Source: Merdiplasma sp905207905
GTDB lineage: Bacteria; Bacillota; Clostridia; Lachnospirales; Lachnospiraceae
DNA: 17,248 nt
Assembly: GCA_902475025.1 (NCBI GenBank)
Contig: CABRXX010000058.1
Coordinates: 1-17,248 of the forward strand
Reading direction: 5' to 3'
The position numbers and the translations under genes were made by a program. The notes under the pieces were generated by a model. It worked only from the letters and a program-made list of their open reading frames with translations, did not search any database and was not told where the DNA came from. Positions 1-7,522 of this stretch are shown in pieces; position 1 is the stretch's first letter, and each line of letters begins with the position of its first letter.

Positions 1-19
1 TTTCACAGCCGTTTTCGCT

Positions 20-109
20 TATGGCAGAACGCCATATACAAAGTACACAAAAATTTTCGTTTTCAAACCAATTTGAACTTAAATTTTGTGACATTATGTA
101 TGGCTGAAC
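20..109. promoter_or_regulatory. Repeat-rich control region upstream of azlC
   Basis: Three elements lie together. TATGGC-N5-GCCATA is a perfect 6-bp inverted repeat at 20-36. Its left part, TATGGCAGAAC (20-30), recurs with one mismatch as TATGGCTGAAC at 99-109. A second inverted repeat, TTCAAA-CCAA-TTTGAA at 62-77, covers a possible -35 box TTGAAC (73-78), with a weak -10-like TATGTA at 95-100 after 16 bases. The layout suggests a promoter with regulator sites, but the -10 is poor and no regulator is identified. The repeats are seen directly; the function is inference. Confidence 0.35.
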
Positions 110-148
110 TGTTACTAAAAATCAGAGGGAGCGCAGGATACAGACAGG

Positions 149-895
149 ATGAAGCGGGAAGAGAATATTTTCAATGAAAATAGGAGATGGTGTTTGAGAG
201 GGTTAAGGGATGGAATTCCCATTGCCCTTGGATATTTTGCAGTAGCTTTTACCATGGGAATCACAGCGAAGAATATAGGAATGTCCCCTCTGCAGGCTGC
301 GGTGATGTCCGCAGCGATGCACGCATCTGCGGGACAGTTTGCGGCTATGACGGTGATGGCCTCCGGATCCGGGTACTTGGAGATGGTGATTACCACAGTG
401 ATCGTAAATCTTCGATATCTTCTTATGTCCTGTTCCCTGTCCCAAAAAATTTCTCCATCCACAAAGATGAGACATCGCCTGGTGATGTCCTACTATGTGA
501 CGGATGAAATCTTCGGGGCAGCCTCCGGCGTGGAGGGGCGGTTAAATCCCTGGTATCAATATGGGATGGCAATGGTGGCGGGACCCGGCTGGACAGCAGG
601 CACTTTTTTGGGAGCCGCTCTTGGCGCGGTGCTTCCTGTGCGGATGGCCAATGCCATGAATATTGCCCTGTATGGAATGTTTTTGGCGGTGATTATTCCA
701 CCGGCAAAGAAGGATAAGGTGATCGCAGCGGTGGTGGTAATCTCTATGGCGGCCAGCTATGTGTTTTCGGTACTTCCCATGCTGCGGGACATCTCCTCCG
801 GCTTTCGTATTATGATACTTACGTTTTTGATTGCAGGGGCAGCGGCGCTTATCAAGCCTGTTCCTGTGGAAAAGGAGGGGCAGAATGGCAACTAG
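149..895 (+). CDS. azlC: AzlC-family branched-chain amino acid exporter, large subunit
   Basis: This 248-residue hydrophobic protein is the large subunit of an AzlCD-type transporter; in Bacillus subtilis the pair exports branched-chain amino acids and gives azaleucine resistance. Family marks are GLRDGIPIALGYFAVAFTMG near the N-terminus (residues 18-37), the SAAMHASAGQFAAMTVMASG stretch (54-73) and NLRYLLMSCSLS (87-98), followed by several membrane segments. The ATG at 149 has only a weak ribosome binding site (AGGA at 135-138), but it is the only upstream ATG and places the conserved block about 17 residues in, as is usual. The gene overlaps azlD by 11 bases, so the subunits are probably translationally coupled. 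Export of surplus amino acids would fit the peptide importer downstream, but a terminator separates the two units. Family assignment is firm; substrate is inferred. Confidence 0.92.
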   Translation: MKREENIFNENRRWCLRGLRDGIPIALGYFAVAFTMGITAKNIGMSPLQAAVMSAAMHASAGQFAAMTVMASGSGYLEMVITTVIVNLRYLLMSCSLSQKISPSTKMRHRLVMSYYVTDEIFGAASGVEGRLNPWYQYGMAMVAGPGWTAGTFLGAALGAVLPVRMANAMNIALYGMFLAVIIPPAKKDKVIAAVVVISMAASYVFSVLPMLRDISSGFRIMILTFLIAGAAALIKPVPVEKEGQNGN

Positions 896-1193
896 GTACT
901 ATCTTTATATTTTGATTGCAGGGTTGACTTTATATGCAGTGCGGGCGCTGCCTATGACGCTGATCCGCAGGGATATTAAAAGTCCTTTTATCCGGTCTTT
1001 TCTTTGCTATGTGCCCTATGTAACCCTGGCGGTGATGACCTTTCCGGCCATTTTATCAGCCGCAGGCAGCCTGATCTCTGCGGCAGCAGGATTTTTGGCA
1101 GCAGTTCTGATTGCCTACTTTGACGGCAATCTCTTTCGGGTGGCTTTGGGAGCCTGCCTGGCAGTGTATTTGACGGAATTTTTTCTGGTGTAG
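885..1193 (+). CDS. azlD: AzlD-family branched-chain amino acid exporter, small subunit
   Basis: A 102-residue membrane protein, the usual size of AzlD, the small partner of AzlC. It begins MATRYYLYILIAGLTLYAVRA and contains the typical RALPMTLIRR stretch and a FLCYVPYVTLAVMTFPA segment, with three to four predicted membrane helices and almost no soluble part. The ATG at 885 is preferred over the in-frame ATG at 831 because AAAGGAGGGG lies just before it and because the upstream 18 residues are polar and lie inside azlC. The start lies inside the azlC end (11-base overlap). It is followed after about 70 bases by a strong terminator, making azlCD a two-gene unit. Confidence 0.92.
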   Translation: MATRYYLYILIAGLTLYAVRALPMTLIRRDIKSPFIRSFLCYVPYVTLAVMTFPAILSAAGSLISAAAGFLAAVLIAYFDGNLFRVALGACLAVYLTEFFLV

Positions 1194-1265
1194 GAATGTT
1201 TTTGCTTTTCAGCGGCAGTTGATTTATATTCCCTATAAATGATATCGAATAGCGTAGAGAGAGGG

Positions 1266-1324
1266 CTTTTTCCCTCTGTCAGATGAAAATATGGAAGAAT
1301 CTGGCGGAGGGGGAAGGTTTTTTT
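1266..1324 (+). terminator. Intrinsic terminator after azlCD
   Basis: A 19-position stem pairs 1266-1284 (CTTTTTCCCTCTGTCAGAT) with 1299-1317 (ATCTGGCGGAGGGGGAAGG), allowing several G-U pairs, around a 14-base loop. It is followed directly by seven T (1318-1324). This is a classic Rho-independent terminator that closes the azlCD transcript and separates it from the downstream regulator gene. Confidence 0.88.
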
Positions 1325-1553
1325 CATTTTATATTAGGAAAGAATTTCCTATAAAACGAAAATGCTCCGCAGGATTTCACTGGAGCGAACAGGAACGATG
1401 CTGCTGAGGCGCTCAGGCCCAGGAAGGCGGGTTTGCGAGTAGATTTCTTTTCGGGATATGATTTTAGATGAGTGAGAGATAATGGTGTTTTTGTTGAAAA
1501 GGGAGAAAAAATTCAGGAAAAAATAAAAAATAGGAAAAATATTAAAATTCCAC
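1325..1553. other. Gene-free stretch with no recognised content
   Basis: No open frame here has a ribosome binding site and a protein-like sequence. The first half is of mixed composition with only short, weak hairpins such as GCTCC...GGAGC and CTGAG-GCG-CTCAG. The second half (about 1480-1550) becomes very A-rich on the + strand, as is common upstream of strong clostridial promoters (possible UP-element-like DNA). I see no riboswitch, tRNA or small RNA that I can support. Confidence 0.5.
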
Positions 1554-1582
1554 TTGTATTTAATGCTTTAATGTAGTATCAT
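1554..1582 (+). promoter_or_regulatory. Promoter of the TetR / peptide-utilisation operon
   Basis: TTGTAT (1554-1559) and TATCAT (1577-1582) are separated by exactly 17 bases and preceded by A-rich DNA, a good match to a housekeeping sigma factor promoter. Transcription would begin near 1588-1590, immediately before the inverted repeats at 1592-1639, so a bound repressor would block initiation or early elongation. The leader to the first ATG would be about 84 bases. Confidence 0.65.
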
Positions 1583-1591
1583 GTAAAACAA

Positions 1592-1639
1592 GCGAATAAA
1601 TTCGCAAATTTTTGATAAATATTTTCTAAATTTGCGAAT
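1592..1639. promoter_or_regulatory. Compound inverted-repeat operator, likely bound by the adjacent TetR protein
   Basis: The half-site GCGAAT occurs three times: forward at 1592-1597, reverse at 1600-1605 and forward at 1634-1639. The first two form the palindrome GCGAAT-AA-ATTCGC (1592-1605), the size of a TetR-family operator. The second and third belong to a perfect 12-bp inverted repeat, ATTCGCAAATTT (1600-1611) and AAATTTGCGAAT (1628-1639), with a 16-base AT-rich spacer. The two forward half-sites are 42 bases apart, about four helical turns. Position between the promoter and the regulator gene suggests autoregulation; binding is inferred. Confidence 0.7.
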
Positions 1640-1672
1640 ATAATCCCAATCTATGGAACAGGGGATAAAAAA

Positions 1673-2302
1673 ATGCCAAAAAAAACATTTAAACGGCTGC
1701 CGGAAGAGCGGCAGAATGAGCTGCTGGAGCGAGCAGGGGATTGCATTATGAATATGGATTATGACAAACTCCGGGTGGAGGATTTGACTAAGGCCATGGG
1801 AATTCCGGTGGGATCTTTCTATCGGTACTTTGAAGACCGGGATGATGTGACAGCGGCTTTTTTTGTCTATGCGGACAGAGCGTACTCGGAGGATCCTAAG
1901 CTGAGTGCAGTGTTTGAGCCTCAGGAGCCGGATGATGAACTGTTTGCTGCCATAGAGCACAGACAGCGAGTCTTTGACCAGATGTCCAATGGGGTATATG
2001 AGCGAGTATTTTTGGAAGAAAATTTTGATCGGATCTTTCAGATGTATAAGCAGTTTTTGACAGAACTGAAGTATGAAGGAAAGCTGCGGGCTGATGTGGA
2101 TTCGGAACTGATTGCTTTTATGTATGCTACTAATTTGTATAATCTCCAGCTCTATTTCAAAAAGTTTGGAATAGACGATATGAAGCTTCGCTGGAGAATT
2201 AAAAAGTATTTCTATTATACATTTTTTAAATACGGCATTATGGGAGAACCCTCTGATCAGGAGGAAGGCAAAAGAGAAAGGAGAGACAATTATGCTGATT
2301 AA
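1673..2302 (+). CDS. TetR/AcrR-family transcriptional regulator
   Basis: A 209-residue regulator with the TetR-type layout. The N-terminal helix-turn-helix covers about residues 10-57 and includes LRVEDLTKAMGIPVGSFYRYFEDRDDV (33-59), where the SFYRYFEDRDD recognition segment is the family hallmark. The rest (60-190) is a helical ligand-binding and dimerisation region with no recognisable specificity. The ATG at 1673 follows AGGGGA at 1660-1665. The last codons overlap the next gene by 11 bases, so regulator and first amidohydrolase are made from the same message. With the operator just upstream it most likely represses its own operon and is released by a peptide, amino acid or related small molecule; the ligand cannot be told from sequence. 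The C-terminus is highly charged (EEGKRERRDNYAD). Confidence 0.9.
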   Translation: MPKKTFKRLPEERQNELLERAGDCIMNMDYDKLRVEDLTKAMGIPVGSFYRYFEDRDDVTAAFFVYADRAYSEDPKLSAVFEPQEPDDELFAAIEHRQRVFDQMSNGVYERVFLEENFDRIFQMYKQFLTELKYEGKLRADVDSELIAFMYATNLYNLQLYFKKFGIDDMKLRWRIKKYFYYTFFKYGIMGEPSDQEEGKRERRDNYAD

Positions 2303-3452
2303 AAATGGGAATCTTCACGATGGCTGTGGTTCCGTAAAGAAAGGGGATCTGCGCATTGTGGATGGAAAGATCGCACAAATAGGAGAGAAGCTTGAGGCGG
2401 CAGGGACAGAAGCGGTATTTGACGCTTCTGGAATGGAGGTGCTTCCTGGTTTTGTACAGGCCATCTCCCTTTGGGGAGTGAACGGTTCCATGCAGGAAAT
2501 CCGTCCTTCTTCCAATGACAATGATGAGAGGAGCAATCCCATTACGCCGGAGCTGGATGCTTTTTATGCCTTTAATGGACGTGCGGCCAGTGTGCAGCAG
2601 CTGGGAGCCTATGGGGTTACTTCCTGTGGCGTGGCTCCTTCCGATAACAATCTGTTTGGAGGAACCATTGCAGCTTTTGCAGTGGAAGGAGTAAATCCCT
2701 ATAAAATGTGTTTGAAACGGAACATTGGCATGATGGCTTCTGTGACGCCAAATCTAAAAAAGACTTATGGAACAAGGCCTGCGGCGCCCATGACCAGAAT
2801 GTGGATCTTTACCAATTTTGCAGAACAGCTCCGCAAGGCTTTCGAATATAAAGAGACGCAGGACAAGCCGGCTGATGATAAGCTGGCAGCACTCCAGAAA
2901 GTGGTGAAAGGGGAACTGCCCCTGTTTGTTTCCTGCGATTCTCTTACTGCAGTTGAGCGGGTTCGGGAGATTACAGACCAGTATCCGGATCTGAAACTGA
3001 TTTTGGTCAATGGTTTTGGACTGACGGGTGAGGAGGAATGGATCGCCCAGCGGAAGATCCCGCTGATAGTCCGCACAGCTTCCAATCCCATGGAAGAGGA
3101 CGCCATGACCCTGGATTTAAAGGCCATCGCGGCGCTGGCAAAAAAGGGAGTTCCGGTAGCGCTTAGCGGAACCTATACCAACAGTCTGCCAATTCGGGAA
3201 GATCTTCTTTGGAACGGTGCAGAGATGATGCGTGTGCTTCATGATCCGGAACAGGTGCTTTCTATGATTACCAGCACTCCGGCTAAGATTCTTGGAATGG
3301 AGGATCAGGTAGGCGCTCTGAAAGAAGGACTACGGGCAGATATCGTGATCTGGAGCGGCCATCCTATGAAAACCTATCAGGCAAAGGTGGTGCGCACTTA
3401 CCAGGCGGGAAGGGTTATTTATAAGGAAGGAGACGAGAAAACATGTATGTGA
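2292..3452 (+). CDS. Amidohydrolase-family protein lacking all metal ligands (probable pseudoenzyme)
   Basis: A 386-residue protein with the amidohydrolase layout: an N-terminal beta-sandwich strand (MLIKNGNLHDG), a GMEVLPGF turn into the barrel (48-54), a barrel, and a C-terminal STPAKILGMEDQVGALKEGLRADIVIW segment (328-354). Against the next gene product the correspondence is clear (SNPITPELDAFYAFN with TNPLTPELDAYYGIN; APMTRM in both), but each catalytic position is changed: the HxH motif reads I58-S-L60, the barrel histidines become S214 and N240, and the catalytic aspartate becomes T294. The whole protein has only three histidines (9, 317, 357), none in a barrel ligand position. The frame is intact and tightly packed in the operon, with a good ribosome binding site (AAAGGAGAG), so it is not a decaying gene. 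A structural or regulatory partner of the next protein is the simplest idea; a new metal-free activity is possible. Confidence 0.8.
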   Translation: MLIKNGNLHDGCGSVKKGDLRIVDGKIAQIGEKLEAAGTEAVFDASGMEVLPGFVQAISLWGVNGSMQEIRPSSNDNDERSNPITPELDAFYAFNGRAASVQQLGAYGVTSCGVAPSDNNLFGGTIAAFAVEGVNPYKMCLKRNIGMMASVTPNLKKTYGTRPAAPMTRMWIFTNFAEQLRKAFEYKETQDKPADDKLAALQKVVKGELPLFVSCDSLTAVERVREITDQYPDLKLILVNGFGLTGEEEWIAQRKIPLIVRTASNPMEEDAMTLDLKAIAALAKKGVPVALSGTYTNSLPIREDLLWNGAEMMRVLHDPEQVLSMITSTPAKILGMEDQVGALKEGLRADIVIWSGHPMKTYQAKVVRTYQAGRVIYKEGDEKTCM

Positions 3453-4582
3453 TCAAAAATGGAACCTTATATACTATGGGCCATCCGGGAGTAATACAGG
3501 CGGATCTTCTTGTTGAGAATGGTAAAATTAAAAAAATAGGAAAGAATCTTCCGGAAGAAGGAGCGAAAGTAATCGATGCCTCTGGAAAATGTGTGACTCC
3601 CGGATTTGTGGATGCCCACAGCCATATTGGAGGGATTGGTCCCGGCACAGAGGAGGATCTGAATGAGATTACCAATCCTCTGACACCGGAGCTGGATGCT
3701 TATTATGGAATTAATCCAGATGATAAAAATTTTGAGATTGCTCTTAAACAGGGGATTACGACCTCTTGTCTGGCTCCCGGTTCTGCCAATGTGGTCTGCG
3801 GCTGGGTGATGGCTTACAAGTCAGCGGGAAGCGATCGGGTGGTAAAACGTCCGGTGGCAATGAAAGGCGCAATGGGTATCAATCCCAAAGGCTGTTATTC
3901 CAAGACCAATCAGGCACCGATGACCCGTATGGCCATTGCCAATATTATGCGGACTTATCTGAAAAATGTAAAAGATTATATGAAAAAGAAGGAGGACGCA
4001 GCGGGAGATCCGGAAAAGATGCCTCCCTTTGATCTGGGGCTGGAACATGGAATCCCGGTTCTTGAGAAAAAAATTCCCATGAAAGTCCACAGCTATATGC
4101 ATGATATGATGACTGTGCTGGAAATCGCCAAGGAATTTGATATCTATATTACCCTGGATCATGCCCAGGGAGCCAGCGATTTTTATGAGGAGCTGCAGGA
4201 TCCCCATGTGCAGGGGGTGATTTTTGGGCCCACTGCTGAGAGCCTGTTTCCGGGAGAGGGCGGTAAGCTGGATCCGGAATGCTGTAAAGGGCTGGACGAT
4301 CGGGGAGTACCCATTGCAGTGATGACAGACGGCCCGGTGACGGTAGTGAATATGCTTCTGTTTGAGATGGGAGAGGCTGTCCGCAATGGTATGGATCCGG
4401 TGAGAGCCTTGGCCATGGTAACCAGCACTGCGGCGAAAATCATCGGCGTGGAGGATCGGGTTGGTTCCCTGGAAGAAGGCAAGGATGCGGATATCCTGAT
4501 CTGGAGCGATCTTCCTTCCTGTGCCACAGATGCAGTTCTGGAGCAGGTGTTTGTTGACGGAGAATGTGTATATAAGAGCTGA
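3443..4582 (+). CDS. Metal-dependent amidohydrolase (imidazolonepropionase-like family)
   Basis: A 379-residue enzyme with a full set of amidohydrolase residues: TPGFVDAHSHIG gives H59 and H61, KVHSYMH gives H216, TLDHAQGA gives H240 and AVMTDGP gives D296. The C-terminal TSTAAKIIGVEDRVGSLEEGKDADILIW (327-354) is typical of the imidazolonepropionase-like branch. Known members include imidazolonepropionase itself and dipeptidases or prolidases that cut Xaa-Pro, Xaa-Arg or Xaa-Lys; no other histidine-degradation gene is present here. Beside a prolyl oligopeptidase and a peptide importer, a dipeptidase role is plausible, but specificity is inferred. No signal peptide, so cytosolic. The ATG at 3443 overlaps the previous gene by 10 bases and is preceded by AAGGAAGGAG. 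It is probably a paralogue of its upstream neighbour. Confidence 0.85.
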   Translation: MYVIKNGTLYTMGHPGVIQADLLVENGKIKKIGKNLPEEGAKVIDASGKCVTPGFVDAHSHIGGIGPGTEEDLNEITNPLTPELDAYYGINPDDKNFEIALKQGITTSCLAPGSANVVCGWVMAYKSAGSDRVVKRPVAMKGAMGINPKGCYSKTNQAPMTRMAIANIMRTYLKNVKDYMKKKEDAAGDPEKMPPFDLGLEHGIPVLEKKIPMKVHSYMHDMMTVLEIAKEFDIYITLDHAQGASDFYEELQDPHVQGVIFGPTAESLFPGEGGKLDPECCKGLDDRGVPIAVMTDGPVTVVNMLLFEMGEAVRNGMDPVRALAMVTSTAAKIIGVEDRVGSLEEGKDADILIWSDLPSCATDAVLEQVFVDGECVYKS

Positions 4583-4602
4583 CAGGGAGGTGCTGGAAGA
4601 AG

Positions 4603-6579
4603 ATGAAATATCAGTATCCGGAATGTAAAACGGTAGATAAAACAGAAAACTGGTTCGGGCATGAGCTGCCGGATCCCTATGCATGGCTGAGGGACAGAAA
4701 TGATCCTGAGGTGCTGGATTTTGTAGCCAGAGAGAATGCATGGACAGACGCATATTTTGAACAGCAGGGAGATAAGCTGGCAGGAAAGATCGCGCAGCTG
4801 AAAGCAGAAAAGCTGCCGGAGCTGCCAAGAGAACTCACGCCATGGAAGGACAGTTATTTAGCCTCCATGGTGATAGAGGGAGATTATCAGCTGGCAGTTT
4901 TGGATCGGAAGTTTCAGAGAACGGGAACACTGCCGGAGTTTGAAACACTAAAAGATTGTTCTGTATTTGGGGCAGAGCCTTGTCCCAGAGACGCGGCAAT
5001 TTTGGCCATGAGGGTTTTAAAGCCGGGAGCTGCAAGGCCCACAATTGCAGTGTGTGATGTGGAGAACAGAAAAGTATTAAAGGAGATCGACGGAGTGTTC
5101 AGCAGCTGCTGGTCTTCCGGAGACGGCTGCCTTTACTATTCTTCTACAGAGGCGGATGCTGTGACCCAGGAAAGCCGTTCCGTATTTTTCCGTTACGATC
5201 CCTTGGCGGATCAGGAGACTCTGGTATATCAGGACGAGGGATATTCCGTATTTGGTCAGGTGGAAGTTTCCGCGGATGGTTCCTATGTGATGGCTACGGT
5301 GTGCAGAGACTATGCCCTGGCAGTGTGGATCGCCATTGAGACTGCTACAGGGAAAACATTGCTGCTGAATCGGGAGCCGGTGGAGTGGAAATACATAGAT
5401 ACCAAGAAGGGCGCTCACTATTTTGTAACGGTGTCAGAGGCAGCCAACGGAGCAGTGATCCGCGTTTTGGCGCCGGATCAGGTGGAGGTGGTTCTGCCGG
5501 AGAGCAAGGACATTCTGGATCATGGATTTTCCAGCGGCGGAAAGCTTTTTGTTCTGGGATGCAGGGATGTGAGTAGCTGTTTGATCTGTGTGGATACGGG
5601 AGAAGAGGTAGCACTTCCGGAATCCTACGCTTCTTTGGAACTGGCAGGAAGAGAGGGAGACAGCGTCTTTTTAAAGCTGGAATCTTTTGTAACAGCGCCC
5701 AAGATTCTGCGGTTTGACGGAACAACTATGGAGACGGTGCGGAGCTCCTCAGAGGAGGAGCATCCGGAGCTTGTAGTGGAGCAGAAATTTGCTCCCTCTA
5801 CCGGAGATGGAGAATTGATCCCTTACTATCTGGTGCGAAGAAAGGATGCCGTGCCTGGAACCTGCGGCCCTGTTTTGATGTATGGTTACGGCGGATACAA
5901 TATCAGTATGCCACCGGGATATGTGGAGGCAGTCAGCCAGATGCAGATCCCAAGATGGGTGGAAAATGGCGGAATTTATGTGAACTGCAATCTGCGGGGC
6001 GGAAACGAGTACGGCCCCCGGTGGCATGAGGCAGGCATGGGAAAGAATAAACGCCATTGCTATGAGGATTTTATCGGAATCGCAGAAGCCCTGATTAAGG
6101 ACGGATGGGCAGAAAAGGGAAAGATTGGAATTGTAGGCTGCTCCAACGGAGGGCTTCTGATGTCTGCGCTGGTAACTATGCGGCCTGATTTGTGGGGATG
6201 TGTCATTGATTCGGTTCCCCATACGGATATGATTCATTTTGCAGAGGATGACAGAGGGCCTATGTATATCACAGAGTATGGGAACCCCAGGGAGAGCAAA
6301 GAGATGTTTGAGTATCTGCTGAGCTATTCCCCCTATCACAATGTGAGAAAGACCGAATATCCGCCGGTGTACATTCAGACCGGAGAGCTGGATAATAACG
6401 TGCCGCCCTATCATGGAAAGAAATTTGCTGCCAGGATGCAGGCGGAAAATCAAAGTGATGCGCCTATCCTTCTTCGTGTGCTGGCAAAGGGAAGTCATGA
6501 CAGAGGACAGGGCGAAGTGTTCTGGAAAACTATCGGCGAGATGCATCTGTTTTTGGAAGAGCATTTGAAGGGAGAGTAA
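4603..6579 (+). CDS. Prolyl oligopeptidase, S9A family serine peptidase
   Basis: A 658-residue peptidase that cuts short peptides after proline. The N-terminus has the family signature (DPYAWLRDRNDPEVLDFVARENAW, residues 24-47), followed by a beta-propeller gate (about 70-395) and an alpha/beta hydrolase domain starting near GPVLMYGYGGYNIS (422-435). The catalytic triad is visible: S514 in GCSNGG, D597 in GELDNNVPP and H632 in GSHDRGQGE. LRGGNEYGPRWHEAG is also typical. No signal peptide is present, so it acts in the cytosol on imported peptides; the propeller limits substrates to roughly 30 residues or fewer. It is a little shorter than the usual 690-710 residues. The start is supported by the conserved N-terminus and GGGAGG at 4585-4590. 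It lies 20 bases after the amidohydrolase and 3 bases before the first permease gene, linking cleavage with import. Confidence 0.93.
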   Translation: MKYQYPECKTVDKTENWFGHELPDPYAWLRDRNDPEVLDFVARENAWTDAYFEQQGDKLAGKIAQLKAEKLPELPRELTPWKDSYLASMVIEGDYQLAVLDRKFQRTGTLPEFETLKDCSVFGAEPCPRDAAILAMRVLKPGAARPTIAVCDVENRKVLKEIDGVFSSCWSSGDGCLYYSSTEADAVTQESRSVFFRYDPLADQETLVYQDEGYSVFGQVEVSADGSYVMATVCRDYALAVWIAIETATGKTLLLNREPVEWKYIDTKKGAHYFVTVSEAANGAVIRVLAPDQVEVVLPESKDILDHGFSSGGKLFVLGCRDVSSCLICVDTGEEVALPESYASLELAGREGDSVFLKLESFVTAPKILRFDGTTMETVRSSSEEEHPELVVEQKFAPSTGDGELIPYYLVRRKDAVPGTCGPVLMYGYGGYNISMPPGYVEAVSQMQIPRWVENGGIYVNCNLRGGNEYGPRWHEAGMGKNKRHCYEDFIGIAEALIKDGWAEKGKIGIVGCSNGGLLMSALVTMRPDLWGCVIDSVPHTDMIHFAEDDRGPMYITEYGNPRESKEMFEYLLSYSPYHNVRKTEYPPVYIQTGELDNNVPPYHGKKFAARMQAENQSDAPILLRVLAKGSHDRGQGEVFWKTIGEMHLFLEEHLKGE

Positions 6580-6582
6580 ACT

Positions 6583-7509
6583 ATGCTTAAATTTTCCATA
6601 AAGAGAATTTTGTTTATGATTCCCTCTGTGGTGATCATTACATTCATGACCTTTGCCATTATGTCCCTGTCAGCCGGAAGCCCGGGAAGCGTAGCGTTGG
6701 GCATCAACGCCTCCAAGGAGGATATCGCGGCTTATAACCATGAGATTGGGTATGACCGTCCCATGATGGTGCGGTATGCGGAATATATGAAGGGGATCCT
6801 GCACGGGGATCTGGGCAACAGCTATAAATCTCAGCTTCCGGTATCCGCGCTGCTGATGCCTAAATTTCCCACCACTTTTCGTCTGGCGCTGCTGGCAGTG
6901 TGTTTTTCCGCGCTGATTGGCATTCCGTTAGGAGTGCTGGCAGCAGTGAAAAAAGGGAGTGTCCTGGATACGGGAACCACAGTGATCTCGCTGATTCTGG
7001 CATCCATTCCCGGGTTCTGGCTGGCGCTTTTAATGATGCTTTTGTTCTCCCTGAAGCTTGGCTGGCTGCCTACCTTTGGGATTGGCACATGGAAACATTA
7101 TGTAATGCCGGTGGCAACACTGGCTCTGCCTTCTGCGGCTTTTCTGGCCCGTATGGTGAGGATCACCATGCTGGAAGCATTGAACTCTGACTATGTGCGG
7201 ACAGCAAAGGCAAAAGGGGCAGGCCCGGGGAGGATTATTTTTGTTCATGTGCTGAGAAACGCACTTTTGCCGGTGATTACTTCTCTTGGTATGAGTTTTG
7301 CAGGCCTTCTGGGCGGCGCAGTGATTGCGGAGCAGGTGTTCGGTCTGCCAGGTTTTGGACAGGCAATTTTGACGGCAATTAATGAGAAAGATACCCCGGT
7401 TGTGCTGGGCGCTACAGTAATACTGTCCCTGTTGTATATGTTAATTATGCTGCTGATGGATTTGATCAATGCCATGTTGAATCCGAAGATCAGGGATAAT
7501 TTAGGATAG
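6583..7509 (+). CDS. Dipeptide/oligopeptide ABC transporter permease, DppB/OppB type
   Basis: A 308-residue inner-membrane permease with the DppB pattern: a first helix (about 9-30), an extracytoplasmic segment with YDRPMMVRYAEYMKGILHGDLGNSY, then five more helices. The cytoplasmic EAA loop that docks the ATPases is DYVRTAKAKGAGPGRIIFVHVLRNALLPVIT (about 204-234), and AEQVFGLPGFG follows as in DppB and OppB. Start is 3 bases after the peptidase stop, with GGGAGA as ribosome binding site. It pairs with the next gene product to form the channel. Fine substrate specificity (dipeptide, oligopeptide, or occasionally nickel or glutathione in this superfamily) cannot be fixed from the permease; the peptidase neighbours favour peptides. 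Confidence 0.93.
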   Translation: MLKFSIKRILFMIPSVVIITFMTFAIMSLSAGSPGSVALGINASKEDIAAYNHEIGYDRPMMVRYAEYMKGILHGDLGNSYKSQLPVSALLMPKFPTTFRLALLAVCFSALIGIPLGVLAAVKKGSVLDTGTTVISLILASIPGFWLALLMMLLFSLKLGWLPTFGIGTWKHYVMPVATLALPSAAFLARMVRITMLEALNSDYVRTAKAKGAGPGRIIFVHVLRNALLPVITSLGMSFAGLLGGAVIAEQVFGLPGFGQAILTAINEKDTPVVLGATVILSLLYMLIMLLMDLINAMLNPKIRDNLG

Positions 7510-7522
7510 AGGAGAGACCGGA

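Noticed and set aside
831..884. Upstream in-frame ATG for azlD
   Set aside because: The added 18 residues are polar and unlike AzlD, while AAAGGAGGGG directly precedes the ATG at 885.
1370..1430. Short inverted repeats GCTCC...GGAGC and CTGAG-GCG-CTCAG as a structured RNA or riboswitch
   Set aside because: Stems of 5 bp are expected by chance, no known riboswitch core is seen, and they lie well upstream of the predicted transcription start.
3821..4828. Long minus-strand open frame of 335 codons
   Set aside because: It runs opposite two well-supported genes (amidohydrolase and prolyl oligopeptidase), has no ribosome binding site of note and a translated sequence rich in H, S and C with no domain character. 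It is a shadow of biased codon use.
5749..6564. Minus-strand open frame of 271 codons inside the peptidase gene
   Set aside because: Lies wholly antisense to the conserved catalytic domain and shows no protein family features; shadow frame.
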